A stretch of 7,074 bases of DNA from Synergistaceae bacterium (GCA_017447325.1 JAFSNU010000398.1:1-7074); one strand, 5' to 3'. Positions 1-6,642 are shown, counted from the first letter of the stretch. A program made the numbers and translations. The notes: generated from the letters alone by a model not told the origin.

Positions 1-1
1 G

Positions 2-223
2 CTCGTTATATTCTGCTCATGTTTCGGCTTCGCGCTTCAGCCGTTAGCTCAAAGCAAAACCACAGCCGAACGCACGGCCTTATTATGGTCGCTGTCTCCT
101 GTCGGCGGCGCATTAAGCGGCTATATATTTTTAGGTGAGGACATACACGCGGCGGGAGTCGCAGGCATGGCGTTAATTTTGCTCGCTATGTTATTAGCAA
201 ATTTTAAGTTTAAATTTAAATAA
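2..223 (+). CDS. EamA/DMT-family transporter, C-terminal end (5' partial)
   Basis: This is the last 73 residues of a membrane protein, read in frame from position 2 to a TAA at 221-223; the start lies upstream of the window. Two hydrophobic stretches are visible: one at the fragment's start, and a final helix near AGMALILLAMLLA. Between them is the pattern Q-P-L-A-Q-x-K-T ... A-L-L-W-S-L-S-P-V-G-G-A-L-x-G-Y-I-F-L-G-E. That matches the end of the second EamA repeat in drug/metabolite transporters, where SL-P-V, a small-residue helix and L-G-E precede the last transmembrane segment. Such proteins export or import small metabolites across the inner membrane; the substrate cannot be inferred. The protein ends in a short basic tail, KFKFK. 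No GC-rich terminator follows. The family call is a pattern match by eye on a fragment. Confidence 0.75.
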   Translation, partial: LVIFCSCFGFALQPLAQSKTTAERTALLWSLSPVGGALSGYIFLGEDIHAAGVAGMALILLAMLLANFKFKFK

Positions 224-331
224 TATTTAATTTAATAAAAATTAATTAAAAATTTTTTGAGACAACGGCAGGGCAATTTATTTTCAGTTTCTTAAAGTCT
301 AAAGCATTTATTGCAAGCGCAAAATTAAAAA

Positions 332-359
332 TTTTAAAAATTTAAAAATGTGAGATAAT
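332..359 (+). promoter_or_regulatory. candidate extended -10 promoter for the PBP1A cluster
   Basis: In the 198-nt AT-rich spacer after the transporter, TGAGATAAT (351-359) gives a TGn extension plus GATAAT, a 5/6 match to TATAAT. A weak TTTTAA lies 16 nt upstream at 332-337. Transcription would start near 366, about 55 nt before the PBP1A start. AT-rich DNA yields such matches by chance, so this is the best candidate rather than a secure site. The spacer otherwise shows only A/T runs and no convincing hairpin or terminator. Confidence 0.4.
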
Positions 360-421
360 GAATTTAATTTTAATTTATTATTTAATCTTAAATAAGCAAA
401 GGGACGCAAAAATTTTTTAAT

Positions 422-3091
422 ATGAAATTTGGATTTTTCGAGAAATCTGAAAATAATAATGATAATAAACGCAAGAAGCGGCGGAGGAGACGGGAGCCGA
501 TAACGCCGGATGATATTCTATTCGGCGTCGTCAGGCCCAAGAAGCTCGAGGCGCGTTTGCTTGATGATGATGACAAGAGAAATAAGAATAAATTGCAAGA
601 AAATAAAAAAATAAATAAAGCTAAAAATAATAATATTAATGAAAATAAAGATGATAAAGATAATAAAGAAAATCAGGGAAAGGCGGGACGTAAAATAGAA
701 GACTTGAGGGAGCGGAGACTCCGGCAAAATTTACAGCAGCGCCGCGACGAACGCGCAAGACAGCAGATGCGCGAGGAAGAAGCCCGGCAGCAGCGCATTA
801 ATAATAGAAAAAATAGGCAAAAGAAGAAGAAGCGGCCAAGCATATTGAAAATAATTTTTATGACGCTGTTGCTGTTATTATTGCTCGCAGTCGGTGCGGC
901 AAGCGCGGGCGTGGCTTGGTATATTGTAAAAATTTCTGAAGATTTGCCAAGCATGGTTGAAGTCGCAAATCCCAAGAGCAGCCTGCCGTCCATAGTCTAT
1001 GACCGCAACAACGAGATTATCGCGAGATTGTTTATAGAAAATCGAACTCCGTTAGAACTTCATCAGATTTCTCCGTGGCTTGTGAAAGCAGTTTTAGCAG
1101 CTGAGGACTCGGCGTTTTACCAGCACGGAGGAATAAGAATCGGCTCTATATTACGCGCGTTATGGATTGACGTTGTAGAGGGCGGCAAGATTCAAGGCGC
1201 AAGCACTATAACGCAGCAGCTCGCGCGAAATTTATTTTTATCTCAGGAAAAGAGCGTCACGCGCAAGGCCAAGGAAATTATTATCGCTATGCGCATGGAA
1301 AAATTATTCTCGAAAGATAAATTATTGGAATTATATTTAAATACAATAAACTTCGGTCACGGCGCATGGGGAGCTGAGACGGCCGCAAGAACTTATTTTA
1401 ATAAATCCGCAAAAGATTTAGATGTAGCTGAGAGCGCAATATTAGCCGGCTTAATCGCGAACCCGGGACGCTATAACCCGTTAAGCCATATTAATAACGC
1501 GAAGGCACGCCAGAATTACGTGTTAGGCCGAATGGAAGTTTTAGGCTGGATTGACTCGGCACAGCGCAAAGCAGCTTACGACGAGGAATTAAAATTTCAC
1601 AGCGGCAAGAGCGCAAATCGAATTGAGGAATTTAATCGTGCGCCGTATTTTATATCGCATTTATTATTTAATGACTTATTGCCCAAATACGGCAAGGACG
1701 AAGTCTACAGCGGCGGTCTTCAAATCTATACGACTTTAGATATAAGATTGCAGGAGAAAGCCCGCGAGGCAATTCAAGGCCTGAAAAATCCCGTCATGGG
1801 AGCGTTAGTCTGCATGGAAGCTGAGACCGGAGAGATATTAGCACTGGCCGGCGGCAAAGACTTTAAAGAAAGTAAGTTTAACAGGGCAACGCAGGCATTA
1901 AGACAGCCTGGCTCAAGCTTCAAGCCGATAGTTTACGCGACTGCACTCGAGGAGGAAATTTTCCCGAGCGATCACTTTTTAGACGCGCCGATAACTTTCA
2001 AAAACCGCGGCGGCAACGGCAAGAACTGGTCGCCGAAAAATTCAAGCAACAGCTATTCAGGCGAAGTGACTTTACAGCGTGCATTGACTAATTCGTATAA
2101 CACTGTAGCAGTAAGAGTTGCGGCGTATATCGGAACTGATAATATAGTTAAAATGGCGCGGAACATGGGCATCGAGACAAAATATTTGCCGAATGACTTA
2201 TCTATCGCGCTGGGCTCTGCGAATTTAACGCCGTTAGAAATGGCGACGGCCTTTAACTGCTTTAATAACGGCGGCAAACGAATGCAGCCGCTCATGATTA
2301 GAGAGATTAAAGATCGCGACGGCAAAGTTATAGATCACAGAGAGCCGATAGCAACTCAGGCAATGCGTCCGGAGACTGCTTACACTCTGCGCAGCATGAT
2401 GCAGGACACTGTCAGAGCAGGAACGGGCAAGCCGGCGGCAATTCCAAAATATACAGTCTTCGGCAAGACCGGAACATCCAACGACTTTATTGACGCTTGG
2501 TTCGTCGGCGGAACACCGGGCTTGACTACGGCAGTTTACGCAGGCCGCGACGACAATAAGACCATGGGACGCCGCGCGTTCGGAGGCACGATAGCCGCGC
2601 CCGTCTGGAAGAAGTTCATGACCTACGCAGTAAGCCAGCTTAACACTCCGCAGAATTTCGAGAACGCTCCGGAATGGGTTGAAGTCAACAAACTTTCGAT
2701 CTGCAGGTCTTCAGGTTATATCGCGACTTCGGGCTGTCCCGCAGTGCCGTTATATTTCCCAGCGGGCAAAGCTCCGACCGCAAAATGCCCGATGCACGGA
2801 GGCAGCTATTCAGCCGCAGACGCAGACCCGAAAGGGCCGAGATTATTTTTGATTGAGCAGGACGACACGTATTTAGCGAGATTAGAGCAGCAAGCCGCTG
2901 AAGATGGCGAAGACGAGGGCTCAGCTCAGGCATCAGCTCCTCAGCCTCCGGCGCAGCAAAAGCAAGCTCCGCAGGTTAAGGCCAGCGCAATACCACAAAA
3001 TACGCCTCAGTCAAGGCCTAATAATTATAATAACGCCGACGAAGTTGAACGCCGTTATCGCGACTTGCTGAAAGAGTACGGGATAGATTAA
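422..3091 (+). CDS. ponA: class A penicillin-binding protein 1A (bifunctional transglycosylase/transpeptidase)
   Basis: This inner-membrane enzyme polymerises lipid II into glycan strands and cross-links them in the periplasm. It has 889 residues. A cytoplasmic tail (1-140) is basic and, from about 51 to 86, almost all N/K/D/E. One membrane anchor follows (about 141-169). The GT51 domain shows E-D-x-x-F-x-x-H-x-G with catalytic Glu228, G-A-S-T-I-T-Q-Q (259-266), R-K-A-K-E with Glu285, and L-E-L-Y-L-N near 302-307. The transpeptidase domain shows all three penicillin-binding motifs: S498-S-F-K501, S558-Y-N560 and K682-T-G-T. A C-terminal Cys pattern (C761, C772, C789) is common in PBP1A proteins. 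A P/Q/A-rich tail (about 825-870) and a short charged end follow. ATG 422 is the only usual start after the in-frame stop at 389-391. The AAAGGGA at 398-404 is 17 nt away, so the ribosome site is poor. It is the first gene of the cluster, with 3 nt to the next gene. Confidence 0.97.
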   Translation: MKFGFFEKSENNNDNKRKKRRRRREPITPDDILFGVVRPKKLEARLLDDDDKRNKNKLQENKKINKAKNNNINENKDDKDNKENQGKAGRKIEDLRERRLRQNLQQRRDERARQQMREEEARQQRINNRKNRQKKKKRPSILKIIFMTLLLLLLLAVGAASAGVAWYIVKISEDLPSMVEVANPKSSLPSIVYDRNNEIIARLFIENRTPLELHQISPWLVKAVLAAEDSAFYQHGGIRIGSILRALWIDVVEGGKIQGASTITQQLARNLFLSQEKSVTRKAKEIIIAMRMEKLFSKDKLLELYLNTINFGHGAWGAETAARTYFNKSAKDLDVAESAILAGLIANPGRYNPLSHINNAKARQNYVLGRMEVLGWIDSAQRKAAYDEELKFHSGKSANRIEEFNRAPYFISHLLFNDLLPKYGKDEVYSGGLQIYTTLDIRLQEKAREAIQGLKNPVMGALVCMEAETGEILALAGGKDFKESKFNRATQALRQPGSSFKPIVYATALEEEIFPSDHFLDAPITFKNRGGNGKNWSPKNSSNSYSGEVTLQRALTNSYNTVAVRVAAYIGTDNIVKMARNMGIETKYLPNDLSIALGSANLTPLEMATAFNCFNNGGKRMQPLMIREIKDRDGKVIDHREPIATQAMRPETAYTLRSMMQDTVRAGTGKPAAIPKYTVFGKTGTSNDFIDAWFVGGTPGLTTAVYAGRDDNKTMGRRAFGGTIAAPVWKKFMTYAVSQLNTPQNFENAPEWVEVNKLSICRSSGYIATSGCPAVPLYFPAGKAPTAKCPMHGGSYSAADADPKGPRLFLIEQDDTYLARLEQQAAEDGEDEGSAQASAPQPPAQQKQAPQVKASAIPQNTPQSRPNNYNNADEVERRYRDLLKEYGID
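572..679 (+). repeat. A-rich low-complexity coding tract in PBP1A
   Basis: About 108 bases are built mostly of AAT, AAA, GAT and GAA codons, for example GATGATAAAGATAATAAAG at 651-669. They encode residues 51-86 of the cytoplasmic tail, a run dominated by Asn, Lys, Asp and Glu. The surrounding PBP1A sequence is far richer in G and C. Such a tract is expected to vary in length between strains in steps of three bases without breaking the frame; that variability is inferred. Confidence 0.7.
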
Positions 3092-3094
3092 GCC

Positions 3095-3340
3095 ATGAAA
3101 AATAATTTGAAAGATTTTATAGCGTTCGGCAAAATTATTTCAGTCGGACTTGTGATCGCCGGATATACGTTTTTAGGCGCGTGGGCGTCGGGCTGGCTCA
3201 CGGCGAATAATTATTCAAAATGGCTCTCGTTAGCTGCTCTAATTGGAGGCGTGTTAATGGGCTTGTGGCAGGGCTGGCTTGTGTTGACTAAGAAGCCTAA
3301 TAATAGAGATGATAAGGAGTTGAAAGATCATGGCAGATGA
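3095..3340 (+). CDS. small two-helix membrane protein, AtpZ/AtpI-like
   Basis: This 81-residue protein has two predicted transmembrane helices (about 13-34 and 43-64) joined by a short N-N-Y-S-K loop, and a hydrophilic, charged C-terminal tail (66-81). The spacing of G-x-x-x-L-G-A-W in helix 1 and L-I-G-G-V-L-M-G-L-W-Q-G in helix 2 resembles the AtpZ/AtpI family, small proteins often found beside ATP synthase genes and linked to its assembly or to Mg2+ handling. No ATP synthase gene is in this window, so the function here is open. The ATG lies 3 nt after the PBP1A stop, with only a weak purine stretch upstream, which suggests translational coupling. The last 11 nt overlap the next gene, and the tail region encodes that gene's ribosome site. 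It is surely membrane-bound; the family assignment is tentative. Confidence 0.55.
   Translation: MKNNLKDFIAFGKIISVGLVIAGYTFLGAWASGWLTANNYSKWLSLAALIGGVLMGLWQGWLVLTKKPNNRDDKELKDHGR
3311..3325 (+). promoter_or_regulatory. ribosome binding site leader, copy 1
   Basis: GATAAGGAGTTGAAA contains AAGGAG (3314-3319), placed 10 nt before the ATG at 3330. It lies inside the 3' end of the AtpZ-like gene. The same 15 bases recur at 3580-3594 with the same spacing to the next start, which fixes both starts and suggests the block was duplicated with its gene. Confidence 0.85.
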
Positions 3341-3584
3341 TTATGTAAGACGCGAGATTTTAGATTTGTATGTCGAACGCTTGAATGCGATCGAGGAAAA
3401 AAATTTAGCCAGACACGATGTTATCGCTGCCGAAATACGCACTGATAACGCCCGCCTCGAAGGGAAACTCGACGCTCTGACGGCAAGAATTAACGCGATT
3501 GAGAGTAAGTTCACGCGGAACTTGGCTTTGTTTGGAATTTTTATAGCTGTCGTGCTTGTGATTGTCCCGCACTTTTTGAGATAA
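3330..3584 (+). CDS. small coiled-coil protein with C-terminal membrane anchor, unknown function
   Basis: I do not recognise a named family. The 84-residue product begins D-D-Y-V-R-R-E-I-L-D. An amphipathic helix follows, with hydrophobic residues at 43, 47, 50, 54, 57 and 61 in alternating 4- and 3-residue steps, a textbook heptad coiled coil. One hydrophobic segment (about 65-81) ends in P-H-F-L-R. With no signal peptide and the anchor at the end, a tail-anchored protein whose coiled coil faces the cytoplasm is the simplest reading. The layout resembles XhlA- or DUF1640-type proteins, but only in architecture. The start is fixed by AAGGAG 10 nt upstream, and the gene overlaps its predecessor by 11 nt. 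Its N-terminus and coiled-coil segments resemble the next gene's product, so the two are probably paralogues. Oligomerisation next to PBP1A is conceivable but inferred. Confidence 0.8.
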   Translation: MADDYVRREILDLYVERLNAIEEKNLARHDVIAAEIRTDNARLEGKLDALTARINAIESKFTRNLALFGIFIAVVLVIVPHFLR

Positions 3585-3594
3585 GGAGTTGAAA
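3580..3594 (+). promoter_or_regulatory. ribosome binding site leader, copy 2
   Basis: This is an exact 15-base copy of the element at 3311-3325. It overlaps the stop codon of the preceding coiled-coil gene, and its AAGGAG (3583-3588) lies 10 nt before the ATG at 3599. Confidence 0.85.
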
Positions 3595-3598
3595 AAAC

Positions 3599-4111
3599 AT
3601 GAACGAAGCATCGAAAAATGACGAGTACGTTCGCAAGGACGTATTTGACGCGCGTATGGACAGGCTCGAAACTATAATACGTGAGAGCAACGCGCGGATT
3701 GAGAACAAGATCGACAGTGTCGAGCAAAAGCTGAACGCGAAGATTGACGGCGTAGAGCAGAAGCTGAACGCGAAAATCGACGGCGTAGAACAGAAGCTGA
3801 ACGCACGGATTGACGGCGTAGAGCAGAAGCTGAACGCACGGATTGACGGCGTAGAGCAAAAGCTGGACAAAGTTGCCACGGAACTGAGAGCCGAGATTAT
3901 GGTCAATAGTGCGCGGATTGAGGGAGTGCAGACAAGCGTCTACTGGTGTTTCTCTGCAATTGCAATTATAGCCGCTCTTGTAGCTCTTGTTCCTAAAATG
4001 TCTGGAATGTTTAAGGGCTTTAGCCTGCGCAGCAGCTCGCTCACTGTTGACGAGATCAAGGCTATTGTTGACGACGCAGTTAAACAGGCCTTGAAGGTTC
4101 AGAATAGTTAG
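3599..4111 (+). CDS. hendecad-repeat coiled-coil membrane protein, unknown function
   Basis: No named family is recognised in this 170-residue protein. The N-terminus (D-E-Y-V-R-K-D-V-F-D, residues 8-17) matches the start of the upstream paralogue. Residues 38-92 are five consecutive 11-residue units of the form I-D-G-V-E-Q-K-L-N-A-K/R. Hydrophobic residues recur in 3-4-4 steps, the hendecad pattern, which favours a straight or slightly right-handed coiled coil rather than a normal heptad one. Degenerate units flank the array (NARIENK before it, NSARIEG after it). One transmembrane helix follows (about 113-132), then a cytosol-compatible tail with a short amphipathic helix (V-D-E-I-K-A-I-V-D-D-A-V-K, about 150-162). 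There is no signal peptide. The start is set by the duplicated ribosome site. The gene is last in the PBP1A cluster and a terminator follows 25 nt after its stop. An oligomerising membrane scaffold is a guess from architecture alone. Confidence 0.85.
   Translation: MNEASKNDEYVRKDVFDARMDRLETIIRESNARIENKIDSVEQKLNAKIDGVEQKLNAKIDGVEQKLNARIDGVEQKLNARIDGVEQKLDKVATELRAEIMVNSARIEGVQTSVYWCFSAIAIIAALVALVPKMSGMFKGFSLRSSSLTVDEIKAIVDDAVKQALKVQNS
3710..3874 (+). repeat. five tandem 33-bp units encoding an 11-residue repeat
   Basis: The units start at 3710, 3743, 3776, 3809 and 3842. Units 2 and 4 share their first 29 bases exactly, and units 3 and 4 differ at two positions of 33. Units 1 and 5 are more diverged, as expected for the edges of an array that grew from inside. 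Length changes would come in whole units and keep the reading frame. Confidence 0.95.
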
Positions 4112-4136
4112 ATTGATTAGATTGAATAATTATTAG

Positions 4137-4173
4137 CAGCTCGTGTAAAATTCACGGGCTGTATTTTTATTTT
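4137..4173 (+). terminator. intrinsic terminator of the PBP1A cluster
   Basis: CAGCTCGTG (4137-4145) pairs with CACGGGCTG (4153-4161) over 9 bp with one U-G wobble. The loop is TAAAATT, and the stem is followed directly by a T-rich run (4162-4173). It lies 25 nt after the last stop of the cluster and separates it from the decarboxylase gene. Confidence 0.93.
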
Positions 4174-4176
4174 ATC

Positions 4177-4185
4177 TGTTAAAAT
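4177..4185 (+). promoter_or_regulatory. possible extended -10 element for the decarboxylase gene
   Basis: TGTTAAAAT gives TGn plus TAAAAT, a 5/6 match, just after the terminator and 64 nt before the ATG at 4250. No good -35 box is present at the expected distance, where the terminator stem lies. A second candidate, TTAAAA (4179-4184) with TAGAAT (4202-4207) at 17-nt spacing, is about as weak. A promoter should exist in this 138-nt gap, but the exact site is uncertain. Confidence 0.3.
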
Positions 4186-4249
4186 ATTTTAGAAAATAAT
4201 TTAGAATAAATTTAAAATTAATTTATAAATTTCTGGAGGGATTTTTCGC

Positions 4250-5428
4250 ATGGATATGTATCTTACTGCAATAAGCGAGCTGCTGGAGCAGTCCGGCTTC
4301 GCTTATCTGTTGTCCCCGGCGGGAACCGGCAATATCATTATGATACTCGTCGCGTTCGTGCTGCTTTATCTCGCAATCGGCAAGGGCTTTGAGCCGTTAT
4401 TGCTCGTGCCTATAGCTTTTGCTTGCTTGATAGTTAATTTGCCGTTATCTGGAATAATGGATCAGGCGACGGCTGAGAGCTCGGCAGGTTTCCTGCGCTA
4501 CGTGTCGTTCGGAGCTGAGCACGAGATTTATCCGGTCATTATATTCTTAGGCATCGGCGCAATGACGGACTTCGGGCCGCTGCTCGCCAATCCTATTACG
4601 TTTTTGCTCGGAGCAGCTGCTCAGTTCGGAGTCTTCGTCGCGTTTATCGCGGCTAACTGGGTCGGAACGTTGACTAACGGTCTTGTCAGCTTTAATATTC
4701 AGCAGGCCGCAAGCATCGCCATTATCGGAGGCGCGGACGGCCCTACGAGCATTTACTTGACTGTTAAGCTTGGCCAGAAGGAAATTTTGGGAGCAATCGC
4801 AGTCGCGGCGTATAGCTATATGTCGCTCGTGCCTTTAATTCAGCCGCCGGTTATTAAGTTGATGACCAGCAAAAAAGACCGCGGCATAGTCATGGGCCAG
4901 TTAAGACCCGTGTCGAAACGCGAGAAGATTTTATTCCCGATTATCTGCACTATCGTAGCTGGCTTAATATTGCCCGCGTGCGTGCCGCTGGTCGGTGTGT
5001 TGATGTTCGGCAATTTATTGCGCGAGTGCGGCGTCACTGATCGCTTAAGTTTAACAGCGCAGAACGAGTTATTAAATATCGTAACTATATTCTTGGGACT
5101 TTCAGTCGGTGCGACCATGGAGGCCGGAGCTTTCTTAAGGCCGGAGACTTTAATAATAATTTTATTAGGCCTTATCGCGTTTATCTTCAGCACTGCCGGC
5201 GGAGTTTTGTTCGGTCAGATCATGAAGATTTTGTCCGGCGGAAAGATCAACCCGATGATCGGCGCTGCGGGAGTCTCGGCTGTCCCTATGGCCGCCCGTG
5301 TCGTCCAGCGTGTCGTTCAGAGCGAGTACCCGGGGCATTTCCTGTTAATGCACGCAATGGGCCCGAACGTCGCCGGAGTTATCGGCACTGCCGTTGCCGC
5401 CGGTGTCATGCTCACGCTGCTTAAATAA
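4250..5428 (+). CDS. sodium-translocating decarboxylase, beta subunit (OadB/GcdB/MmdB family)
   Basis: This is the membrane subunit that decarboxylates carboxybiotin on the partner biotin protein and uses the energy to pump Na+ out of the cell. The whole enzyme acts on oxaloacetate, methylmalonyl-CoA or glutaconyl-CoA, set by an alpha subunit not seen here. The 392 residues are very hydrophobic, with many transmembrane segments. Family hallmarks are visible: I-I-F-L-G-I-G-A-M-T-D-F (97-108), G-G-A-D-G-P-T (160-166) whose Asp163 corresponds to the Asp essential for Na+ transport in Klebsiella OadB, G-V-S-A-V-P-M-A-A-R (341-350), and M-G-P-N-V-A-G-V-I-G (370-379). The length suits the shorter GcdB/MmdB-type members; OadB is longer. 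The start follows GGAGGG (4235-4240) at 9 nt; the Met at residue 3 is a less likely start. It is a single gene between two terminators, so alpha, biotin-carrier and small subunits must be encoded elsewhere. Confidence 0.95.
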   Translation: MDMYLTAISELLEQSGFAYLLSPAGTGNIIMILVAFVLLYLAIGKGFEPLLLVPIAFACLIVNLPLSGIMDQATAESSAGFLRYVSFGAEHEIYPVIIFLGIGAMTDFGPLLANPITFLLGAAAQFGVFVAFIAANWVGTLTNGLVSFNIQQAASIAIIGGADGPTSIYLTVKLGQKEILGAIAVAAYSYMSLVPLIQPPVIKLMTSKKDRGIVMGQLRPVSKREKILFPIICTIVAGLILPACVPLVGVLMFGNLLRECGVTDRLSLTAQNELLNIVTIFLGLSVGATMEAGAFLRPETLIIILLGLIAFIFSTAGGVLFGQIMKILSGGKINPMIGAAGVSAVPMAARVVQRVVQSEYPGHFLLMHAMGPNVAGVIGTAVAAGVMLTLLK

Positions 5429-5457
5429 TTTGATTTTGAATTTTATAGTATAAAATC

Positions 5458-5502
5458 AGCCGTCCTGTTTAATAATTTATTTAACGGGACGGCTTTTATT
5501 TT
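5458..5502 (+). terminator. strong intrinsic terminator after the decarboxylase gene
   Basis: AGCCGTCCTGTT (5458-5469) pairs with AACGGGACGGCT (5483-5494) over 12 bp with one U-G wobble. The loop is 13 nt and A/T only, and a T-rich run follows to 5502. It begins 29 nt after the stop and ends only 14 nt before the next gene's start. Confidence 0.95.
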
Positions 5503-5516
5503 AAAATTTAAAGCCG

Positions 5517-6605
5517 GTGATTAAAATTAATAATAATATTAATAGAGTTTATGGCCTTGATATTTTGAGATTTTTAATGATTGTCTGCGTGATCATGCTT
5601 CACGCCGCGATGACTTACATGCTTTTCGTGCCGGAATGGTGGTACGTTATAGATAATTCTAAAAGCATTTATTTCACGATGCTTGTCGTGCTGCTCGATT
5701 CATTCCCGATGAGCGTGTTGTTTTATTTGGCCGGATATTTTGCCGTGCCGTCGCTGAATAAATATAAATTTAAGAATTTTATTAAAAATAAATTCACGCG
5801 GATATTTCTGCCGTGGCTGCTGGGCATGATATTTGTTGTGCCGTTCTTTGCCTACGCGACTTTTAAGGCGTTTAAACTTCCTGACCCGGGATTTTTATTA
5901 TTTATTAAAAATTATTTTTTAACTGTAAAATTTCACGGCAGTTTCTATCAACAGGCGCATTACTGGTTCTTGAGCGTATTATTCGCATTCTTAATTTTAT
6001 ATGCTTTATTTGCCGGCAAAATTAATTTGATTAAAATAAAAATCTGGCAGGTAATTTTGATAACTTTTGTATCTTATTTTGTCTCGGCAAAATTTTTGAT
6101 GCCGCCGGACGACTGGCTGAATATTTTAGGCGTGATTTACTTTCAGCCCGCGCGCGTTTTAGGCTACGCGGCTTTGTTTATCTTGGGCGTGAGAGCTTAT
6201 AATGATAAAGATTTTAAGATTAATTTAAAACTTTACGGCTCGCTCTCGCTTGTCTTCGCAATAGCTTTAATAGCCTTCAAATTTAATTTTAATTTTAATA
6301 ATTTTAATTTAATTATTGACGCGGCGTGCTACAGCATATTTTCAGTAATATTTGCCGTGACTTCAACAAATTTATTCGCAAAAATTAAGCAAGCCCCGCA
6401 GACTTTAATTAAATTATCGCAGAGTTCATACGGGATTTATTGGCTGCATCAGATTATATTAATGCCGGTCTTATATTTGCTTAAAGATTTAGATCTAAAT
6501 ATATTTTGCAAATGGCTCGCCGGAGTGTTAGGCACTGTCGTAATCGCGTATTTAATTAATAATTTTATATTTAGAAAATTGCCGGTTCTTAATAAAATAT
6601 TTTAA
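5517..6605 (+). CDS. acyltransferase-3 family integral membrane protein
   Basis: This is a 362-residue multi-pass membrane protein with roughly ten hydrophobic helices. Such enzymes move acetyl or other acyl groups onto sugars of surface polysaccharides, lipids or peptidoglycan. Seen here are R10-x-x-x-L-D-x-L-R near the N-terminus, His29 at the end of helix 1, F-Y-L-A-G-Y-F (69-75), F-T-R-I-F-L-P-W (93-100), H148-Y-W-F-L, and the C-terminal S-S-Y-G-I-Y-W-L-H (303-311), all typical of the family. The acceptor cannot be inferred. The start is GTG; an in-frame TAA at 5502-5504 limits any extension, and there is no Shine-Dalgarno sequence, so initiation is probably weak. It follows the previous terminator closely. 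By eye the gene is far more AT-rich (about one third G+C) than the decarboxylase gene (just over half), which may reflect transfer or weak expression. No GC-rich terminator follows. Confidence 0.9.
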   Translation: MIKINNNINRVYGLDILRFLMIVCVIMLHAAMTYMLFVPEWWYVIDNSKSIYFTMLVVLLDSFPMSVLFYLAGYFAVPSLNKYKFKNFIKNKFTRIFLPWLLGMIFVVPFFAYATFKAFKLPDPGFLLFIKNYFLTVKFHGSFYQQAHYWFLSVLFAFLILYALFAGKINLIKIKIWQVILITFVSYFVSAKFLMPPDDWLNILGVIYFQPARVLGYAALFILGVRAYNDKDFKINLKLYGSLSLVFAIALIAFKFNFNFNNFNLIIDAACYSIFSVIFAVTSTNLFAKIKQAPQTLIKLSQSSYGIYWLHQIILMPVLYLLKDLDLNIFCKWLAGVLGTVVIAYLINNFIFRKLPVLNKIF

Positions 6606-6642
6606 TTAATAAAATTTTATAAAATAAATTTTAAATTAACTC

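Noticed and set aside
224..331. Possible terminator after the transporter fragment
   Set aside because: Only A/T-only inverted repeats are present; no G/C stem followed by a T run could be found.
388..993. Minus-strand frames opposite the PBP1A tail
   Set aside because: They are shadows of A-rich and Arg-rich codons. The hydrophobic and Ser/Arg/Leu-rich products are typical of reverse translation of such tracts.
3710..3874. CRISPR array
   Set aside because: The 33-bp units are directly adjacent with no spacers and are in frame within a coding gene.
3341..3906. Long minus-strand frames (172 and 121 codons) with repeated peptides
   Set aside because: They are antisense shadows kept open by the 33-bp array; the + strand proteins have ribosome sites, sensible topology and paralogy.
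5430..5456. Possible promoter TTGATT ... TAAAAT for the acyltransferase gene
   Set aside because: The spacing is only 15 nt, and transcription would start inside the terminator hairpin, so it is not a persuasive site.
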